NCBI GenBank assembly: GCA_947369165.1
Contig: CANBKJ010000016.1
Span: 1-43,666 of the forward strand
Length of the DNA: 43,666 nucleotides
Direction of reading: 5' to 3'
Source: an uncultured Lachnoclostridium sp.
GTDB lineage: Bacteria; Bacillota; Clostridia; Lachnospirales; Lachnospiraceae
Shown: one piece after another, positions 1 to 6,999 of the stretch
Numbering within the stretch: the stretch's first letter is position 1
How the letters are laid out: every line of letters starts with the position of its first letter
Translations under genes and position numbers: made by a program
Notes under the pieces: generated by a model
Databases searched by the model: none
Told to the model about the DNA's origin: nothing
What the model saw: the letters and a program-made list of their open reading frames with translations, nothing else

Positions 1-275
1 ATTTTATGTACAATTTTCCATTCACATCTTCCTTTGTTCCGTTTTTCCATCTGATACAAGAATATTTTTATAATTCTATCCATAAAATCATCCGGTAAAA
101 TATTACTCTTGAACTGATTACAAGCATAACATAAAGCCTGTAAATTCTCCATATCATCTTCACCGCCCATTGACAAGGGTATAATATGATCCAGTGTCAT
201 ATTTACAAATGTCAACCGCTTACCGCATAACTCGCAACAACCATTTGACTTATTATAGATAATCTCCCGTTGGAG
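1..275 (-). pseudogene. HNH endonuclease fragment, 5' truncated and cut by window edge
   Basis: Read on the minus strand, the frame is open from base 275 to the left edge. It encodes a CELCGK zinc knuckle, then LDHIIPLSMGG and NLQALCYACN. These are the Cys pair, the His-rich catalytic part and the second Cys pair of an HNH nuclease. An in-frame TAG (276-278) lies directly upstream and no good start codon precedes the motif, so the N-terminus is missing. Just upstream begins sequence that looks like an insertion-sequence end (about 283-351). The likeliest history is disruption of the gene by a mobile element. The C-terminus continues beyond the window, so integrity at that end is unknown. Family assignment is confident; target and host element are unknown. 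Confidence 0.6.
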
Positions 276-282
276 CTATACT

Positions 283-351
283 AAAAAAGTGGACATAAAA
301 CCACACATAGTGTTACAATAATTAAAACATTAAACAGGAGGTACTCACATG
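283..351 (+). mobile_element. Insertion-sequence-like 5' end remnant with RBS and start codon
   Basis: This stretch sits between two broken genes. It begins with an A-run followed by AGTGGACATAAAACC, a terminus style seen in several IS families. It ends with an AGGAGG ribosome site (336-341) and an ATG at 349-351. After that ATG the sequence is already the reverse strand of ccdA, so a transposase reading frame does not continue. It is best read as the left end of an IS whose body was lost by deletion. The exact right border (about 345-365) and the family are uncertain. Confidence 0.35.
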
Positions 352-703
352 GCCGCTAACAACATATCTCCCAGGTCTGCAAAGCCATAAGGACCATCAG
401 CACCCCCAGCAGGATATTTCACCAGCCTGCAGAAGCCCCCATCAGTTTTCCTGCGGCCGAAGCCACTACCCCAAGCACAGTAAAGGTTACTGCGGTTCCT
501 GCTGAAAAAGTCAGGGACAGCCAAAACGCCCTTCGTGTATCCTTCTGACCGGTTCCGCCCACATATCCAATAACCAGCGGCACATTGGATAATGCACACG
601 GTGTCACGGAAGTAAGAACTCCGGCAAGCAATGCAAGCAAAGGCGAAAGCCATGGAGTCCGGCCTATCATGGACGACAGGGCATCAAGCCAGTTCTCTAT
701 CAT
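352..703 (-). pseudogene. ccdA: CcdA-type thiol-disulfide transporter, nonsense-mutated and truncated
   Basis: CcdA/DsbD-beta proteins are about 230-residue membrane proteins that carry electrons across the membrane to extracytoplasmic thioredoxins. The intact part (703 to 419) has the family N-terminus with a LLAGVLTSVTPCALSNVPL membrane segment carrying the redox Cys. At 419-421 a TGA stands where family members have a second Trp (Gly-Trp-Trp). Beyond it the frame still encodes NILLGVLMVLMALQTWEI, clearly CcdA, then breaks at the IS-like junction near 352. The gene therefore has a nonsense codon and lacks its C-terminal half. Its start overlaps the thioredoxin stop by 4 bases (ATGA), showing it was the last gene of that operon. 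A sequencing error at the TGA cannot be excluded, but the C-terminal loss is independent of it. Confidence 0.75.
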
Positions 704-1251
704 TCTCCTACCCTCATTTCCGCAAGTATCATGCGTATCTGTTCTTCAGTCAGACCTCCTTGATTCACCGTAAAAACGTGTTCGCCCGTGTCCCTCGATG
801 TATACTGGACAAACTCAATCTGTCCGGCCAGCTCATCACTTGGTACGAATGGCGTACCGTCTGCATTTACAATCACCTGCGTCGGGATTACCTGCACCGG
901 CACGTTATTTGCCGTTTCCGTATATTTCCACACATCCACAAACTTAATAAATGCCACATTTTCCATTTCCTTATTCATTGTTTCCAGCACAGGAGCCATC
1001 TGCTTACACGGGATGCAGGAATCTGATCCATAGTGGATGATCATGGGCAGGCCATAGGAGGACATCGTTTCAAAGTCAATCGCCTCCGTAGCGGCCAGGG
1101 AAAAATCCGCTCCTCCTTCCGGTGCTGCCGCCTCCTCGATACCATCACTCTCCTGTTTGGATACCGGAGGGTTCTTTATCAGATAAATCCCCGCGATAAC
1201 CGCCAAAATGATACAGGGTACCAGTATTTGAAGAATCCTCTTTTTTTTCAT
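700..1251 (-). CDS. Membrane-anchored thioredoxin-family protein
   Basis: A 183-residue protein with an N-terminal membrane anchor (about residues 5-25), an acidic/Ala linker and a thioredoxin fold. The active site is CIPC (Cys79 and Cys82) inside GSDSCIPCKQMAPVLE, and the conserved cis-Pro loop is VIPTQVIV. It should act outside the membrane as a thiol reductase or oxidase, with CcdA as its natural electron donor. It lies 9 bases downstream of the ArsP-type permease gene and overlaps ccdA by 4 bases, so the three genes form one unit. A GGAGG site precedes the ATG. With ccdA broken downstream, its redox recycling may be lost or supplied by another protein. Confidence 0.85.
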   Translation of the reverse strand: MKKKRILQILVPCIILAVIAGIYLIKNPPVSKQESDGIEEAAAPEGGADFSLAATEAIDFETMSSYGLPMIIHYGSDSCIPCKQMAPVLETMNKEMENVAFIKFVDVWKYTETANNVPVQVIPTQVIVNADGTPFVPSDELAGQIEFVQYTSRDTGEHVFTVNQGGLTEEQIRMILAEMRVGE

Positions 1252-1260
1252 AACGTCCTC

Positions 1261-2274
1261 CTACATCAGCAAATATTGGAATACATTAAACAGATACCCG
1301 ACAATGATAATCCCAAGGAAACATATCCCGATAAAAAGCCATAGCAGCTTCGGCTTGACTGCTTTGCGGAGCATGATGATGGAAGGCAGGCTCAATGTAG
1401 TCACAGCCATCATAAAGCTCAGAATCGTGCCGAGCTGTGCGCCTTTTGCCAGCAGTGCTTCCGCAACAGGAATCGTGCCAAAAATGTCCGCATACATAGG
1501 CACCCCTACCAGAACCGCCAAAACCACGCCGAACGGGTTATTGCTTCCAAGAACCGCCTGTATCCAGCTTTCAGGAATCCAGTTGTGAATGACCGCCCCG
1601 ATTCCTACGCCAATCAGAATGTACGGAAACACTTTCTTAAATGTTTCAGCCACCTGTTCTTTTGCAAATACCAGCCGGTCCTTTACGGTCAGCTCTTCCG
1701 ATTCGATATCCACGCTGCTTGCGTTACGGATAAATTCTTCCACATGGTTTTCCATGTGCATCTTTTCAATAATCGTTCCGCCAACCACGGCGATCACCAA
1801 ACCAATCACCACATACACAATAGCAATTTTCGCCCCGAATATACTCATCAGCAATACCAGGCTGCCAAGGTCAACCATCGGGGAGGAAATTAAAAAGGAA
1901 AATGTCACACCAAGGGGCAAACCGACGCTCGTAAACCCAATGAACAGCGGGATTGACGAGCATGAACAGAAAGGTGTCACCGTACCAAGAAGGGCTGCGA
2001 TAATGTTTGCCCAGATTCCATGGAACCGTCCTAAGATTTTCTTGCTTCGTTCCGGCGGGAAGTAGCTTTGGATATAGGAAATCATAAAAATCAGGAAACA
2101 GAGCAGCACCGTGATCTTTATAACATCATAAATAAAAAACTGGATGCTCCCGCCCCACCGTGTTGATGTGTCCAGCCCTACGGCCGAAAGGCCGTTTCCT
2201 ATAACTGCATTGAGCCATTTCATCCCAAGCACCTGGTCCTGAATGAAAAGCCAGATTGAACGTAATACTTCCAT
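1261..2274 (-). CDS. ArsP/DUF318-family permease
   Basis: A 337-residue polytopic membrane protein of the predicted-permease family PF03773 (DUF318), to which the organoarsenical exporter ArsP belongs. The hallmark is the cysteine motif TPFCSCSSIPLF (Cys103 and Cys105) in a membrane segment, followed by GLPLGVTFSFLISSPMVD. A second half-repeat near residues 215-330 contains GVPMYADIFGTIPVAEALLAKG. A cytosolic loop separates the halves. It lies between arsR and the thioredoxin gene with a GGAG site before the ATG. Substrate is inferred as a thiol-reactive metalloid or metal species from the ArsR and thioredoxin neighbours; the exact ion cannot be read from sequence. Confidence 0.82.
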   Translation of the reverse strand: MEVLRSIWLFIQDQVLGMKWLNAVIGNGLSAVGLDTSTRWGGSIQFFIYDVIKITVLLCFLIFMISYIQSYFPPERSKKILGRFHGIWANIIAALLGTVTPFCSCSSIPLFIGFTSVGLPLGVTFSFLISSPMVDLGSLVLLMSIFGAKIAIVYVVIGLVIAVVGGTIIEKMHMENHVEEFIRNASSVDIESEELTVKDRLVFAKEQVAETFKKVFPYILIGVGIGAVIHNWIPESWIQAVLGSNNPFGVVLAVLVGVPMYADIFGTIPVAEALLAKGAQLGTILSFMMAVTTLSLPSIIMLRKAVKPKLLWLFIGICFLGIIIVGYLFNVFQYLLM

Positions 2275-2336
2275 AAACCAATATCTCCTTTCAAATTGAT
2301 ATATTCAAAACTGTCGAAGTGTTGTCCCAAAGATTA

Positions 2337-2355
2337 GCCATCTTGAAACGATGGC
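2337..2355. other. Small hairpin between arsR and permease
   Basis: GCCATC and GATGGC form a 6-bp stem with a 7-base loop immediately after the arsR stop. No T-run follows on the minus strand, so it is at most a weak attenuator or mRNA-processing element inside the operon. Confidence 0.3.
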
Positions 2356-2359
2356 CTCT

Positions 2360-2686
2360 TTATCTATTGCAGCAACTCCCATTTTCTCCGCTGGAGGCTT
2401 CCAACGACAACTGCTGCTCCAGTAATTTCCTTGCACAATCTGCGCCTTCCGGACTAATGGAATAGTATACCCATTTTCCATCTTTCCGCCCCTGCACTAT
2501 GCCTGCATCACACAGTATCTTCATATGATGGGAAAGGGTTGACTGCGTAATATGCAGATCATCCAACAGCTTGCAGGCACACTTTTCTCCTGTGCGGAGC
2601 ATTTCCAAAATCCGTAGCCTGTTTTCGTCACAGAATGCTTTAAACACTCGCACCGTATCATTATATGCAGATGCCAATTTTTTCAC
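2360..2686 (-). CDS. arsR: ArsR/SmtB-family metalloregulator
   Basis: A 108-residue winged-helix repressor. The metal site CACKLL (Cys36 and Cys38) is in the position of the alpha-3 thiol pair of arsenite sensors. The recognition helix region reads ITQSTLSHHMKIL, and the wing GRKDGKWVYY. A C-terminal SCC (Cys105, Cys106) could add thiol ligands. Metal binding should release DNA and derepress the permease-thioredoxin-ccdA genes downstream on the same strand. The longest frame starts at GTG (2684-2686). A GAGGTG ribosome site overlaps that codon and is correctly spaced for a TTG at 2675-2677, so the true start may be three codons later. Confidence 0.88.
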   Translation of the reverse strand: MKKLASAYNDTVRVFKAFCDENRLRILEMLRTGEKCACKLLDDLHITQSTLSHHMKILCDAGIVQGRKDGKWVYYSISPEGADCARKLLEQQLSLEASSGENGSCCNR

Positions 2687-2717
2687 CTCACATTCACGTT
2701 TTTCAATCTATACTCTT

Positions 2718-2745
2718 ATTATATTCACATATTTAAAATTGTCTA
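2718..2745 (-). promoter_or_regulatory. Promoter of the arsR operon
   Basis: On the minus strand, TAGACA (2740-2745) and a perfect TATAAT (2718-2723) are separated by 16 bases, with arsR starting about 30 bases downstream. The spacer is A/T-rich with ATAT arms on both sides of GTGA, a plausible but unproven ArsR operator. Confidence 0.6.
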
Positions 2746-2799
2746 TGATTTTTAAATTTTTTTGCCTGCCTTTAGCCTTCCCTCCCAACCTACCAGATT

Positions 2800-2834
2800 G
2801 CTGCTCCATGACTGAAACATAATCACGGAGCAGC
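2800..2834. terminator. Stem-loop downstream of the cupin gene
   Basis: GCTGCTCC (2800-2807) pairs with GGAGCAGC (2827-2834), with three more pairs after a mismatch. It lies 29 bases after the cupin stop and before the arsR promoter. There is no T-run, so termination is plausible only by position. Confidence 0.35.
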
Positions 2835-2862
2835 GCCCCATTCAATATTTGTTCACCAGTAC

Positions 2863-3288
2863 CTATTCTTCCCTTTCCGCATCTGCCTTCGTAAGATGCA
2901 CCGTTCCCCTGCGATGATTTGGAGGTGCATAAACAGAGGATACCTTTAAGGTATTTCTCCCGATATTGACAATATTATGCCATGTTCCAGCAGGTATAAA
3001 AACAGCATCCTCTTTACATATATTCTGTTGAAAATCCGGTTGATTTTTACATTCCCCAATTTTTACTACTGCTGTTCCCTGCTCTACTCTAATCAATTGA
3101 TCTGTGTCCGGATGAATCTCAAGACCAATCTCACCACAGGGTGGGATACACATAACCGTCATCTGCAAATGACATCCTGTCCAAACAGCAGTACGGAAAT
3201 TTGGGTTTTGTATTGCCGTCTGTTCGATATTTATAACATATGGATTCGGTCCGGGATCTGTTTGACCCACGCAATAACTGCAATTCAT
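2863..3288 (-). CDS. Cupin-domain protein
   Basis: A 141-residue single-domain cupin. Motif 1 is GLEIHPDTDQLIRVEQG, with one His, an Asp and a Glu in the metal-ligand region. Motif 2 is FIPAGTWHNIVN, with the ligand His. The N-terminus carries CSYC, an unusual cysteine pair that could bind metal or be redox active. The C-terminal PPNHRRGTVHLTK follows a common pattern in clostridial cupins of this size. Reaction and substrate are not inferable. A GGAG site precedes the ATG, and the gene has its own upstream region separate from arsR. Confidence 0.8.
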   Translation of the reverse strand: MNCSYCVGQTDPGPNPYVINIEQTAIQNPNFRTAVWTGCHLQMTVMCIPPCGEIGLEIHPDTDQLIRVEQGTAVVKIGECKNQPDFQQNICKEDAVFIPAGTWHNIVNIGRNTLKVSSVYAPPNHRRGTVHLTKADAEREE

Positions 3289-3472
3289 AAAAAATCTCCT
3301 TTTAATCTCTCCATACCATGATATGCATTACGGAAGATTATGTGTAAATTCCGTTTTCTTATTGTTCTGCGGTTCTCTGTAAATGAATGCCTATCGTAGC
3401 AGGTAAATAATTTTTTAGTCATAAATCCAATATTATAAACAATGCAGCCATAAAATTCCTATCGTTAAAATT

Positions 3473-3550
3473 TGCACCCAAAGTCATGCTTGGGTGCATT
3501 GTATCAAATTGTGGTACGCAAGCCATATTGCGTGTCTAGATTGATACAAT
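3473..3550. repeat. Nested stem-loops: 9-bp hairpin followed by a 10-bp inverted repeat
   Basis: TGCACCCAA (3473-3481) pairs with TTGGGTGCA (3490-3498). Directly abutting it, ATTGTATCAA (3498-3507) pairs perfectly with TTGATACAAT (3541-3550). That outer pair encloses ACGCAA (3516-3521) and TTGCGT (3528-3533). Such compact nested palindromes in gene-free DNA resemble ends of small mobile elements or a structured RNA. No matching copy was noticed elsewhere in the window. Confidence 0.45.
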
Positions 3551-3578
3551 CGCTGAATGGATACTATCGTTTTTACAT

Positions 3579-3719
3579 TTACCGCAAATGCCCGAAAATT
3601 AACACTTTTAGGAATGGCAGGAAATCCACCGGCAACTCCTTAATATCACTTAGCCCTGCAATGAACCCGCTGAAAATGTCATACTGGATTTCTTTCCTCT
3701 CTCGTATGTTTCCCCTAAT
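3579..3719 (-). pseudogene. Short degenerate ORF of unknown origin
   Basis: Between two in-frame stops the minus strand is open for 46 codons. It encodes a peptide with protein-like character, including FSGFIAGLSDIKELPVDFLP and FLKVLIFGHLR. There is no convincing start codon in frame: an ATG with a G-rich upstream tract (near 3730) is in another frame. It looks like the tail of a decayed gene, possibly from the same mobile DNA as the adjacent palindromes. The family is not recognised. Apart from this and the neighbouring stem-loops, nothing else was found between 3289 and 3785. Confidence 0.25.
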
Positions 3720-3785
3720 TTATTTCTCTCATGGTCCCCCCCCTCTGGAATTGTAACATATATTTCTTCTTTACACCATTGGAAC

Positions 3786-3814
3786 TTTTCTTTTTCCACA
3801 AATTGTGCTAAAAT
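3786..3814 (+). promoter_or_regulatory. Candidate promoter for mscL-azlCD
   Basis: TAAAAT (3809-3814) preceded by TG in TGCTAAAAT gives an extended -10. The -35 is poor (T-rich around 3786-3791). Transcription would start near 3821, giving a leader of about 195 bases before mscL. Confidence 0.4.
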
Positions 3815-3818
3815 GAAC

Positions 3819-3944
3819 GCATAAGCACGAACGCAGACTTTTAAAGAATGCGATGCCTGTTTACAGGCAAAGCGCATTCTGAAAAAGTCTATGTGAGTGT
3901 AACGAACACGGAGAAACCGCAGGTTTCGACGTGAGTGCTTATGC
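3819..3944 (+). ncRNA. Structured leader upstream of mscL
   Basis: An outer pair GCATAAGCAC (3819-3828) and GTGCTTATGC (3935-3944) encloses two inner hairpins. The large one (3835-3890) stacks three arms: AGACTTTT with AAAAGTCT, AGAATGCG with CGCATTCT, and TGCCTG with CAGGCA. The small one is GAAACC (3913-3918) with GGTTTC (3922-3927). This could be a cis-regulatory RNA or a palindromic repeat inserted in the leader. It does not match a riboswitch class recognisable by eye. Confidence 0.4.
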
Positions 3945-3987
3945 CAGTCACACGTGAGTGCTTATGCCAGTCACACGTGAGTGCTTA
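3931..3987 (+). repeat. 23-bp tandem repeat, two and a half copies
   Basis: Two identical 23-base units lie at 3931-3953 and 3954-3976, each beginning GTGAGTGCTTATGCC. An 11-base partial third copy is at 3977-3987. Each unit carries the right arm of the outer stem of the mscL leader, so copy number could change which arm pairs. Confidence 0.85.
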
Positions 3988-4014
3988 CTTTTGCAAAAGA
4001 AATGGAGGATAAAC

Positions 4015-4470
4015 ATGGCATTTTTCAAGAAGTTTTTACAGGAATTTAAAGAATTTGCCCTCCGCGGCAATGTTATGGATCTGGCGATCGGTGTTATCAT
4101 TGGTGCTGCCTTTCAGGCCATCATCAACTCCCTGGTAAATGATGTTCTTTCCCCGCTGATCGGTTTGGTAGCACAGACGGATCTGAGCTATCTTGTTCTC
4201 ACGCTAAACGGCGTGGATATAAAATACGGCGCCTTCCTGACTGCAGTGATCAATTTCATCATCATGGTGTTTGTGATCTTCTTACTGGTCAAAGGAATGA
4301 ATGCCCTGGGAAGCCTGGGGAAAAAGAAAGAAGAACCGGCAGCGCCGACTACAAAAAAATGTATTTACTGTTTCAGTGAGATCGACATCAACGCCACAAG
4401 ATGTCCCCACTGTACTTCTGAGTTTATATTAGAAGAATCTATAGAAGAGGTTCAAAATGAAGAACTATAA
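4015..4470 (+). CDS. mscL: Large-conductance mechanosensitive channel with C-terminal zinc ribbon
   Basis: MscL opens under membrane tension to release solutes during hypo-osmotic shock. The N-terminal helix FKEFALRGNVMDLAIGVIIG and first membrane helix are typical, and a second helix spans about residues 72-93. Family members are usually 120-140 residues. This one is 151 because of a C-terminal extension with Cys116, Cys119, Cys130 and Cys133 in CIYC and CPHC, a zinc-ribbon pattern. The start at 4015 is chosen because GGAGGA lies 5 bases upstream; a longer frame back to 3958 runs into the tandem repeats. The stop overlaps azlC by 14 bases, implying translational coupling. Confidence 0.92.
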   Translation: MAFFKKFLQEFKEFALRGNVMDLAIGVIIGAAFQAIINSLVNDVLSPLIGLVAQTDLSYLVLTLNGVDIKYGAFLTAVINFIIMVFVIFLLVKGMNALGSLGKKKEEPAAPTTKKCIYCFSEIDINATRCPHCTSEFILEESIEEVQNEEL

Positions 4471-5161
4471 ATATGGAATTCAAAAAGGATTTCCCATCTT
4501 TTTAGGATATCTGCCCGTCTCCTTTACCTTTGGATTCATGGCAGTGTCCGGCGGCCTTCCGGTGTGGCTGGCCGTTTTTATTTCTGTGACGAATCTGACC
4601 TCCGCAGGTCAGTTCGCCGGAACCAATCTGATCTTTGCCCAGGCAGGGTATCTGGAGATCGCGCTGACCACTTTTGTGATCAATCTGCGTTACTCCCTGA
4701 TGTCCCTGTCTCTGTCCCAGAAGATACACCACAGAACTCCCGTCTGGAAACGTCTCATTTTTTCTTTTGGTATCACCGATGAGACTTTTGTCGTGGCTTC
4801 CATGGAAAATGGTACGCTGTCCGCCGGCTATCTTCTGGGCCTTATGACTCTGCCCTTTGTAGGCTGGTCTCTGGGCACCTTCCTGGGAGGCTCAGTCTCC
4901 ACCCTGCTTCCCCTGTCCCTGCAGAACGCCATGGGAATCGGTCTGTATGCAATGTTTATCGCCCTGATCGTCCCGGCATCCCGCGAGAAGAAGGAAGTCT
5001 TTCTGGTGGTTCTGATGGCAGTCCTCTTCGCCTGCCTGCTCAAATATACCCCGGTCCTTAGACAGATTTCCTCCGGCTTCCGTGTCATCATTGCCACGAT
5101 ATTAGCCGCAGGCATCGGCGCTTTACTATTTCCCAAAGAAGATGAGGAGGAAAAACCATGA
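4457..5161 (+). CDS. azlC: AzlC-family branched-chain amino acid exporter subunit
   Basis: A 234-residue membrane protein of the AzlC family, the large subunit of the AzlCD two-component exporter for branched-chain amino acids and analogues. The N-terminal GIQKGFPIFLGYLPVSFTFG, the LTSAGQFAGTNLI segment and the SLSQKIHHRTP loop are family features. Several membrane helices follow. It starts inside the mscL end and overlaps azlD by 4 bases (ATGA), so all three are on one transcript. Substrate specificity is inferred from family only. Confidence 0.9.
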   Translation: MKNYKYGIQKGFPIFLGYLPVSFTFGFMAVSGGLPVWLAVFISVTNLTSAGQFAGTNLIFAQAGYLEIALTTFVINLRYSLMSLSLSQKIHHRTPVWKRLIFSFGITDETFVVASMENGTLSAGYLLGLMTLPFVGWSLGTFLGGSVSTLLPLSLQNAMGIGLYAMFIALIVPASREKKEVFLVVLMAVLFACLLKYTPVLRQISSGFRVIIATILAAGIGALLFPKEDEEEKP

Positions 5162-5463
5162 GTCTCAAATACTGTCTCACCGCCATACTGATCATGGCTC
5201 TCGTCACCTACCTGCCGAGAGTACTGCCCATAACTATTTTTCGTGGTCGCATCCGATCCCGCTATATCCGGACCTTTCTGGACTACACTCCCTACGCGGT
5301 ACTGGGAGCACTGACCTTTCCTGAAATCTTTTATTCCACGGGAAATGTCCTGTCTGCCGTGGCAGGTACGTCCATCGCCTTAATCTTAGCCTACTTTAAG
5401 AGGGGGCTGGTCATCGTGGCCCTGGCGGCGATCCTTGCCGTATATATCGTACAGCTTATATAG
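5158..5463 (+). CDS. azlD: AzlD-family small membrane subunit
   Basis: A 101-residue protein with about four short hydrophobic segments and the family signature ALVTYLPRVLPITIF near the N-terminus, followed by FLDYTPYAVLGALTFPEI. It is the small partner of AzlC, and the ATGA overlap supports equimolar synthesis. Its 3' end overlaps by 8 bases the 3' end of the converging ABC permease gene, so no intergenic terminator exists between the two operons. Confidence 0.9.
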   Translation: MSLKYCLTAILIMALVTYLPRVLPITIFRGRIRSRYIRTFLDYTPYAVLGALTFPEIFYSTGNVLSAVAGTSIALILAYFKRGLVIVALAAILAVYIVQLI

Positions 5464-6130
5464 CATCCCGACTCTGTACTACTTTGACCGAGACAAGAAT
5501 ACAGCCGGCAAAGACCAGCAGCGCAGCGGCAGCCATAGAAATCAGACAGATGAACTTATTTTGAACGAAAAAGTCTGCCAGCCCCAAAATACTGCTCTCT
5601 ACCTGTCCCTCTTTCCCCTTCTCTCCGATGTAGTTTATCAGAAAGAAAAAGATAAAACCGGGTATCATTCTTAGGATGTTCATCCACTGGGTACTTTTCC
5701 CCCTGCCTGCGATATACAAAACAAGAAACTGCACAGAACCAACGATAAGGCTCAATGCCAACGCCACAGAACTAAAATATATATTGTATTCCGTGACAGG
5801 AAAGCCTTTGATCCAACTCAACACTATCACCACACCGATGCCATATGCCACGGCTGCCAGCAGCATCGCCCCAAAACACATATAACGGCCCACAACCCGC
5901 TCCCTGTCACTGCCAGGCAGCATCTGAATAAAAGTGGACATATTTCTGTTTTCCAGGCAGTAAGGCGTCGTGGAGACGATCAGCACACCAAAACAAAGAT
6001 AGGAGATGATAAATATCATATCTTTGGAATATATGGACATCAGAATCACAAATACCGGAAAAACCATCATTACTACTTTCTGATACTTATATAATAAAAA
6101 ATCCGTCTTCATAAATTTTACCCAGTTCAT
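5456..6130 (-). CDS. ABC-2 type transporter permease subunit
   Basis: A 224-residue polytopic membrane protein with about six hydrophobic segments. It has the N-terminal pattern FMKTDFLLYKYQ of small ABC-2 permeases that partner YtrB-like ATPases. The line CLENRNMSTFIQMLPGSDRE resembles a conserved cytosolic loop of that group. It overlaps the ATPase gene by 4 bases and is the last gene of a GntR-ATPase-permease operon. Such operons often respond to cell-envelope stress, but the substrate here is unknown. Confidence 0.8.
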   Translation of the reverse strand: MNWVKFMKTDFLLYKYQKVVMMVFPVFVILMSIYSKDMIFIISYLCFGVLIVSTTPYCLENRNMSTFIQMLPGSDRERVVGRYMCFGAMLLAAVAYGIGVVIVLSWIKGFPVTEYNIYFSSVALALSLIVGSVQFLVLYIAGRGKSTQWMNILRMIPGFIFFFLINYIGEKGKEGQVESSILGLADFFVQNKFICLISMAAAALLVFAGCILVSVKVVQSRDAI

Positions 6131-6999
6131 GCCATCCCCGCCTTTCTTTTATTTGCATCCTTTTGAAATGCCACAATAATCTGATTCACCGTGGCTTTCT
6201 CTACCAATACCTCTTTAGGCAGCCCCGCCGCCTCATCCACCGGAAGCACTCCGTAAAACCCGAATTCCGATTCGGAAAAGCCGACCACTGCCTTTTTCTT
6301 TACCCTCTCCGCATCTTCTCTCCCACCCTTTACAACTACATAGTTTTCCAGCAGGTCATCTTTTGCCTCAAAAAATACTTTTTTTCCATTTTCAATATAG
6401 AAAATATAATCCGCGATCTGCTCCAGATCTTCCATGATATGGGTGGAAAACAAGACACTGTGCTCCCCGTCTTCGATGTAGTTCTGCAGTATTTCCATGA
6501 TCTCTTCCCTGGTCACCGGGTCCAGCCCACTGGTGGCTTCATCCAGAAGAAGAACCTTAGTCGGACGGGATAATACCCCGGCAAACATCAGCTTAATCTT
6601 CATTCCCCTGGAAAACTCACCGATTTTCTTATTTTCCGGAAGTTTCCAGCGCTTCACGTAGTCATCAAAATGTCTGCTGTCAAAATCCTGGTAAAAAGAT
6701 TTCATGACTCCCTTCACGTCCCGAATGCGTAACTCCGGGTAATAATAGGATTCATCCCCGATATAACCGATGCTCTCTTTTACTGCTGCCGGATCCTCTT
6801 TCATGGATACTCCGTCCACCAGGACACTTCCCTCCGTCAGCTTATACAGCCCTGTGATCAGATTGATACTGGTGGTCTTCCCCGCGCCATTCTGCCCCAC
6901 ATACCCCATGATGTACCCTTGGGGCAGGGAAAAGCAGATATCCTGCAGAGAAAAATCATTAAAATGTTTACTCATATGGTTCACTTCAATCGCATTCAT
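6127..6999 (-). CDS. ABC transporter ATP-binding protein (YtrB-like)
   Basis: A 290-residue ATPase. Walker A is GQNGAGKTTS (about residues 34-43), the signature is the slightly degenerate FSRGMKIKL, Walker B is VLLLDEATSGLDP, and the switch His is in STHIMEDLEQI. A C-terminal extension of about 75 residues follows, as in transporters of the YtrB/EcsA type. It pairs with the downstream ABC-2 permease and overlaps the GntR gene by 14 bases, so the regulator controls its own transporter. Confidence 0.9.
   Translation of the reverse strand: MNAIEVNHMSKHFNDFSLQDICFSLPQGYIMGYVGQNGAGKTTSINLITGLYKLTEGSVLVDGVSMKEDPAAVKESIGYIGDESYYYPELRIRDVKGVMKSFYQDFDSRHFDDYVKRWKLPENKKIGEFSRGMKIKLMFAGVLSRPTKVLLLDEATSGLDPVTREEIMEILQNYIEDGEHSVLFSTHIMEDLEQIADYIFYIENGKKVFFEAKDDLLENYVVVKGGREDAERVKKKAVVGFSESEFGFYGVLPVDEAAGLPKEVLVEKATVNQIIVAFQKDANKRKAGMA

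Noticed and set aside
345..653. A 102-codon minus-strand frame overlapping ccdA.
   Set aside because: It is the wrong frame of ccdA; CcdA similarity continues in the original frame across the TGA.
3285..3422. A 45-codon minus-strand frame upstream of cupin whose TGA overlaps the cupin ATG.
   Set aside because: The overlap looks like coupling, but there is no ribosome site, the peptide has no recognisable character, and the region is A/T-rich leader.
5456..5463. An 8-base convergent overlap of azlD and the ABC permease gene as a possible antisense control point.
   Set aside because: Both stops are genuine and such tiny overlaps are common in compact genomes; nothing further supports regulation.
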